From Gammaproteobacteria bacterium (lineage in GTDB: Bacteria > Gemmatimonadota > Gemmatimonadetes > Longimicrobiales > Gaopeijiaceae), in the NCBI GenBank assembly GCA_009843625.1, contig VYDD01000023.1, positions 1-8,430 of the forward strand: DNA of 8,430 nt, in the 5' to 3' direction. Below, one piece after another: positions 5,239 through 8,430 of this stretch; the first letter of the stretch is position 1, and each line of letters begins with the position of its first letter. A program made the translations under genes and the position numbers. The notes under the pieces are model-generated. The model ran no database searches. It was given only the letters and a program-made list of their open reading frames with translations, and had not been told where the DNA came from.

Positions 5239-6627
5239 GCCAGGGTCGAGACCCGGGATCAGCGAACCGGTCGCGACGTATGGCCACATGTCCAGGTCCT
5301 GCTCCTCGAGATACGCGAGGCGGTTGGGTATGGAAGTCAGAATGACCCACCGCTCGTCGCGGGTCAGGCTTTCCGGTCGATACCGCACTGCGAAGTACAT
5401 GATGCCAGTCTCCGCGATGTCCTCGCGGACGGGATTGTTCCGGGCATAGTCGGAAATGAACACGCCGTCGGCCGCCTGCGCGGCACGCCAGCCGTCGGCT
5501 CTTGCGTGAGGGTGATCCAGCGAAGCGTGCGCGGCTTCGTGCAGGAAGATCTCCTCGAGGAAGCCGCGGCGGATGGCGTCCCAGGCGGAGTGCTTGTGGA
5601 TCAGCATCATCCCGGCCTGTTCCGTGTCCCGTCCCCCGCCCCAGGCCCCGTAGCCGCCGTTGATCGCCACCCACGCCACATTCGAAAGGAACGCCGCCGG
5701 CAGCCGTCCCACGGCGGCGGCGAACCTGTCGACTTCCGTCCTTGCCGCCTCGACTTCGCCAAACTCGGCATTGACTCGGAATTCCACTACCTGTTCGGCG
5801 ATGTGTGCGTCGAACAGGAACGCTCTGGTGCGGATCCAGTTGTCGAACCGCCGATCGAATACCGTCCGTACCCCGCGGCCGGTGTAGGTCACGCTTTGCA
5901 GCCACGTGGAGTCCGGTCCGAGGATGAACGGCGAGATCCGCGATGTGGACCGGAATGGCGTCACGCCGTTGTGCTCCATCGCAAAGTCCCGCGTCAGGTC
6001 CCCGTCCACGTGTAAATCCACCGTCTGGCTGACGTAGCTGAACTCCGCATGGGCCGTCACCTGCAGGGTTCCCCCGACACCAGGGAAGCTGTACCGCCCA
6101 TCGGAATCGGTGGTCGTCGTGGTCCGCTTCCACCCTTCCAGGCGCACGTGAATGCCGGGCAGGATCAGGCTCGGTCTCCGGCTGTCGGTCACCGTGCCGG
6201 ACAGGGTGAACGATGGGGCATCCACCCGGACTGCGACCGAGTCCGAAGTCGCGCCGGCGGCCATCATTCGGCCTCCGCGCACTTCCCAGTGCCGGGTCTC
6301 GGCGACGACCGTCGTCGTGCCATTGCCGACCGCCGTCACGAGCCCCGCCGGGTCTACCTCCGCAATGGTGGGATTCCGGCTGAGCCAGGAAACGTGCGCA
6401 CCCGCCATCGCGGTCCCGTACTGATCGCGGACATCGGCGGAAACCCGGGCAGTGTCCCCGAGGGTCCTGAACGTCACGGCTGCGGGCGCCACCGCGATGA
6501 CCGCGGGGTGGGGACGATCGGCTGCCGTTGGCTCCGTGCCCGCTTCACCACACGCGGAGGACCAGAGGGCGGCCGTCTGGAACGCAGCCGTCAGGATCGC
6601 CGCTCGGCGACCGCGCGGGCTACCCAC
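4999..6627 (-). CDS. Secreted lipoprotein zinc metallopeptidase with Ig-like (Big_2) and carboxypeptidase-regulatory-like domains
   Basis: A 542-residue protein. Residues 1-26 look like a lipoprotein signal: basic start, hydrophobic AAILTAAFQTAALWSSA, then Cys26. Residues about 42-135 form a bacterial Ig-like domain (AVAPAAVTF, VSWLSRNPTIAEVDPAGLVT, GNGTTTVVAE). Residues about 139-218 form a carboxypeptidase-regulatory-like beta sandwich (LSGTVTD, GIHVRLEG, TDSDGRYSFPGV). The C-terminal part is a zincin with HEAAH at 363-367. DYARNNPVREDIAET follows, where Glu406 (or Glu402) is the likely third zinc ligand, as in gluzincins; metzincin spacing is absent because Pro373 takes the third-His position. 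Proteolysis at the cell surface is inferred; the substrate is unknown. The start is GTG 6627 with only a weak ribosome site. The recognisable peptidase region ends near residue 455 (DMWPYVATGSL), but the frame runs about 80 codons further, antisense to the DCC gene, to TAG at 5001-4999; this tail may result from loss of an earlier stop. Confidence 0.82.
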   Translation of the reverse strand: MGSPRGRRAAILTAAFQTAALWSSACGEAGTEPTAADRPHPAVIAVAPAAVTFRTLGDTARVSADVRDQYGTAMAGAHVSWLSRNPTIAEVDPAGLVTAVGNGTTTVVAETRHWEVRGGRMMAAGATSDSVAVRVDAPSFTLSGTVTDSRRPSLILPGIHVRLEGWKRTTTTTDSDGRYSFPGVGGTLQVTAHAEFSYVSQTVDLHVDGDLTRDFAMEHNGVTPFRSTSRISPFILGPDSTWLQSVTYTGRGVRTVFDRRFDNWIRTRAFLFDAHIAEQVVEFRVNAEFGEVEAARTEVDRFAAAVGRLPAAFLSNVAWVAINGGYGAWGGGRDTEQAGMMLIHKHSAWDAIRRGFLEEIFLHEAAHASLDHPHARADGWRAAQAADGVFISDYARNNPVREDIAETGIMYFAVRYRPESLTRDERWVILTSIPNRLAYLEEQDLDMWPYVATGSLIPGLDPGSVAGNLRGRVAGSFERTVLPAPEAAAVAGEVAVAPREEGPCEWEPEDPAQPRTAWEHAQQLLDGPCALPGVAGSRARRH

Positions 6628-6730
6628 GTTCGAAGCCGACCTGCACGTTCCCGCTCAACAGCGTGGCCCCCTGGTCTTCGGGCTCGCGTCGGACATGGTC
6701 TTCAAGTTCGACCGGGATCCCGGAAGCCAT
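6620..6730 (-). CDS. Possible 36-residue ORF coupled to the metallopeptidase start
   Basis: On the minus strand, ATG 6730 opens a 36-residue frame (MASGIPVELEDHV ... LLSGNVQVGFERG) that stops at TAG 6622-6620, overlapping the GTG start of the metallopeptidase (6627) by 8 bases. The downstream gene has a poor ribosome site, so coupling would make sense. The ending resembles a membrane beta-strand, but I recognise no family. No Shine-Dalgarno precedes ATG 6730, and that ATG lies at the edge of the loop of the hairpin at 6716-6757. The frame stays open further upstream only as antisense of the S9 peptidase gene. It could be a leader peptide, the remnant of a lost gene, or chance. Confidence 0.2.
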   Translation of the reverse strand: MASGIPVELEDHVRREPEDQGATLLSGNVQVGFERG

Positions 6731-6757
6731 CGGTTGCTGATGGTGGCTTCCCGGATC
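6716..6757. repeat. Long imperfect hairpin in the divergent metallopeptidase/S9 peptidase intergenic region
   Basis: GATCCCGGAAGCCA (6716-6729) pairs with TGGCTTCCCGGATC (6744-6757) at 13 of 14 positions, with one C-C mismatch (6721/6752) and a 14-base loop. It lies 89 bases from the metallopeptidase start and 107 from the S9 start. No T-run follows either arm, and the flanking genes diverge, so it is not a normal terminator. It could be an operator region, a leader RNA structure, or a copy of a dispersed palindromic element; other genomic copies would decide. Confidence 0.6.
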
Positions 6758-6852
6758 TGTGGTACAGCCGTGCGACAGCCCTACATTACTTGCAAGTTCT
6801 GGTCCATGCGATCCGCTATCCGCGCCCGAACAGATTCGATCTTGCCCTTCCT

Positions 6853-6856
6853 GGAG
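6853..6856 (+). promoter_or_regulatory. Ribosome binding site for the S9 peptidase
   Basis: GGAG, 7 bases upstream of ATG 6864. The next in-frame ATG (6885) would shorten the basic n-region of the signal peptide and has no such site. No clear sigma-70-like promoter pair was found in 6628-6852 on either strand. Confidence 0.6.
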
Positions 6857-6863
6857 TCCGGCC

Positions 6864-8430
6864 ATGCGACGACCCGCCGAGAACATGCTGAGAATCGTCC
6901 CGCTCCTGCTATGCCTCGTCCTGACATCTTCGACGCGGCTGGCGCCGTTGCCGGCCCAGGTCGCGACCGGCCCGCTTCCGGCGGAAACGCTCCTGTCGCT
7001 CTCCTCCGCAGTCGGCGGCGAGACCCCGCGCTGGGCACCCGGCGGCGACTGGATCCTCCTGGGCGGCTCGAACCTGCGCCTGATTCGTCCAGAGGGCGGC
7101 GCCATCAGCGAACTTCCGGTTGCGACGGGGGGAAGCGGTCACTTTCTCGCCTCGGCCGAACCCCGCTGGTCGCCGGACGGGCGCTGGATCTCCTACGTGT
7201 CGGACAAGAGCGGCACGCCGGAGATCTGTCTGTGGTCGCCGCAAGACGGCGACGAGATGCGCATCACGGGCAACGGCGGCCGGCTGATCAAGGGCTATTC
7301 CTGGTCGCCGGACGGAAGTCGGATCGCATTTGCCGGAAATCGCCACGGACAATATGACGTGTGGACGGTGGTAGTCGCCTCCGGCGAGGCACGGCGACTG
7401 ACGGATGGCCCCGAACTGGAGGTCTACCCGACCTGGAGCCCCGATTCGCGCTTTGTCCTCTTCGTGAGACTCGATGACCAGTGGATGGACCACGCCATCG
7501 TCGAGGTTCCTGCCGCTGGCGGCGAGGAACGGGTGATTGTCGAGGACCGGGACTTCTTCGACTACGGGGAAGGAGGGACGTTCGGCTATCCGCTGATCTC
7601 GCCGGATGGCTCCACGGTGGTATTTCCGTCCTACCGCTCCGGGTGGATCAACTACTGGAGCGTCCCCCGCCCGGGAGGCGAACCGCGCCCGCTTGCGCCG
7701 GCCGACGCCGACCAGACGGACGGCGTGTGGTCGCCCGACGGCGGCTCGTTCGCGTACGTCGAGAACCACGGCGGCACCTACCGGCTCCGGACCACGGCCG
7801 CGCACGGCGGCGAGTCCCGTGTCGTGGCGCGCCCTGCCACCGGAGTCATCGGCTCGCCCCAGTGGTCGCCGGACGGCAGCCGCATTTCCTACACGCTCGA
7901 GACGCCGACCCGCCCCGGGGACCTGGTGGTGCACGTGCTCGATTCGGGGAAGGAATCCCGGCTGACCGATTCGATGCCGGTCGAGGGCATCGAGAGCCGG
8001 CTGGTCATGCCCACGAAGGTCGAGTTCCAGAGCGGGGACGGCCTGACCATCCCCTCCTACCTCTACCGGCCACCCGAGGGGTCTGGCGATGACGACGGCC
8101 GTCATCCCGCGATCGTGTGGACACACGGCGGCCCCACATCCCAGTGGGAGGACAGCTTCGAGCGCTCGATCCAGTACTTCGCGCAGCGCGGCTACGTCGT
8201 TCTGCTGCCCAACGTGCGCGGCAGCTCCGGCTATGGACGCGACTTCGAGGAGGCCAACGACGGCTGCTGGGGCAAGTGCGATTTCGCGGACGCGGTGGCG
8301 GCCGCCGAGTATCTCCGAACCCTGCCCTACGTCCACCCGGATCGCATCGGCACCACGGGCACCAGCTACGGCGGCTTCATGTCGTGCGCGGCGGTGAGCT
8401 TCGGCGGTGAGACCTTTCAGGCCGTGATCG
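6864..8430 (+). CDS. Secreted S9-family (prolyl oligopeptidase/DPP-like) serine peptidase, C-terminus cut by window edge
   Basis: The frame is open for 522 codons to the window end. Residues 1-31 are a signal peptide (RIVPLLLCLVLTSS core, likely cleavage PLPA-QV), so export to the periplasm or outside is expected. Next comes a beta-propeller of about seven TolB/WD40-like blades, each marked by W-S-P-D-G or a variant: PRWAPGG, PRWSPDGRWISY, YSWSPDGSRIAF, PTWSPDSRFVLF, PLISPDGSTVVF, GVWSPDGGSFAY, PQWSPDGSRISY. The alpha/beta-hydrolase domain then starts (FQSGDGLTIPSYLYRP), with the oxyanion motif THGGPTSQW (His421-Gly-Gly-Pro424), the strand VLLPNVRGSSGYGRDF, and the nucleophile elbow GTSYGGFM with catalytic Ser501. 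The Asp and His of the triad lie beyond the window; the family's usual 600-750 residues imply that 100 or more are missing. These enzymes cleave short peptides, often releasing dipeptides or acyl-amino acids. A C468-x3-C472 pair (CWGKC) sits 29-33 residues before the nucleophile. It diverges from the metallopeptidase across 236 bases. Confidence 0.93.
   Translation, partial: MRRPAENMLRIVPLLLCLVLTSSTRLAPLPAQVATGPLPAETLLSLSSAVGGETPRWAPGGDWILLGGSNLRLIRPEGGAISELPVATGGSGHFLASAEPRWSPDGRWISYVSDKSGTPEICLWSPQDGDEMRITGNGGRLIKGYSWSPDGSRIAFAGNRHGQYDVWTVVVASGEARRLTDGPELEVYPTWSPDSRFVLFVRLDDQWMDHAIVEVPAAGGEERVIVEDRDFFDYGEGGTFGYPLISPDGSTVVFPSYRSGWINYWSVPRPGGEPRPLAPADADQTDGVWSPDGGSFAYVENHGGTYRLRTTAAHGGESRVVARPATGVIGSPQWSPDGSRISYTLETPTRPGDLVVHVLDSGKESRLTDSMPVEGIESRLVMPTKVEFQSGDGLTIPSYLYRPPEGSGDDDGRHPAIVWTHGGPTSQWEDSFERSIQYFAQRGYVVLLPNVRGSSGYGRDFEEANDGCWGKCDFADAVAAAEYLRTLPYVHPDRIGTTGTSYGGFMSCAAVSFGGETFQAVI

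Noticed and set aside
5202..5254. Direct repeat TGCCGGCGAC (5202-5211, 5226-5235) and small GGGT/ACCC stem after the DCC stop, as a terminator
   Set aside because: The stem is 4 bp without a T-tract, and the repeat encodes an Ala-Gly-Asp repeat in the DCC tail. Too weak to call.
6788..6797. ACTTGCAAGT perfect 10-bp palindrome upstream of the S9 gene
   Set aside because: About eight such 10-mers are expected by chance in a window this long, and nothing else marks it as an operator.
6909..8336. 475-codon open frame on the minus strand opposite the S9 peptidase
   Set aside because: Composition is shadow-like (His/Arg/Val/Gly-rich, no domain), whereas the plus strand shows signal peptide, propeller repeats and GxSxGG.
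1..8430. tRNA/rRNA genes, CRISPR repeats, insertion sequences, integrase sites, riboswitches
   Set aside because: Reading both strands showed no transposase or integrase motif, no regularly spaced repeats, and no recognisable structured RNA.

Overview
This is a GC-rich bacterial window, densely coded on both strands, with short intergenic gaps and ATGA stop/start overlaps between same-strand genes. A PQQ-type beta-propeller lipoprotein, a lipoprotein metallopeptidase with a Big_2-like Ig domain and a secreted S9 peptidase with SPDG propeller repeats together suggest a free-living or host-associated heterotroph, possibly of the Gemmatimonadota or a neighbouring phylum. That placement rests on style and gene content only. 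No phylogenetic marker RNA is present.

Layout: (1) Bases 1-1470, plus strand, are an operon-like run: the C-terminal end of a membrane protein (probably a MATE-family exporter), a stand-alone Lon substrate-binding-domain protein, and an alpha/beta-hydrolase with a full Ser-Asp-His triad. Each joint is an ATGA overlap. (2) Bases 1621-3663, plus strand, encode a large predicted periplasmic PQQ-dependent dehydrogenase with a lipobox and no haem c motif. (3) Bases 3675-4613, minus strand, encode a MurB-like peptidoglycan precursor reductase, convergent with the quinoprotein and 11 bases from it. It departs from the family at active-site positions. (4) Bases 4614-4809 are a divergent intergenic region with a perfect 8-bp inverted repeat and a duplicated start-codon region. 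It leads into a DCC-family (DUF393) thiol-disulfide oxidoreductase on the plus strand (4810-5238). (5) Bases 4999-6627, minus strand, encode a lipoprotein zinc metallopeptidase whose last ~80 codons run antisense through more than half of the DCC gene. (6) Bases 6628-6863 form a second divergent intergenic region with a long imperfect hairpin. (7) From 6864 to the window edge, plus strand, lies a secreted S9 prolyl-oligopeptidase-family peptidase, cut off just after its catalytic serine.

Most genes look like independent cell-envelope and secreted-protein functions: sugar or alcohol oxidation, extracytoplasmic proteolysis, murein synthesis. I see no mobile element, CRISPR array, phage module, RNA gene or obvious defence system. 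I found no convincing new multi-gene system. The best leads are the divergent MurB active site, an Asp-to-Glu change at the presumed catalytic-base position of the quinoprotein, the 240-base antisense overlap of two conserved genes, and the two structured divergent intergenic regions.
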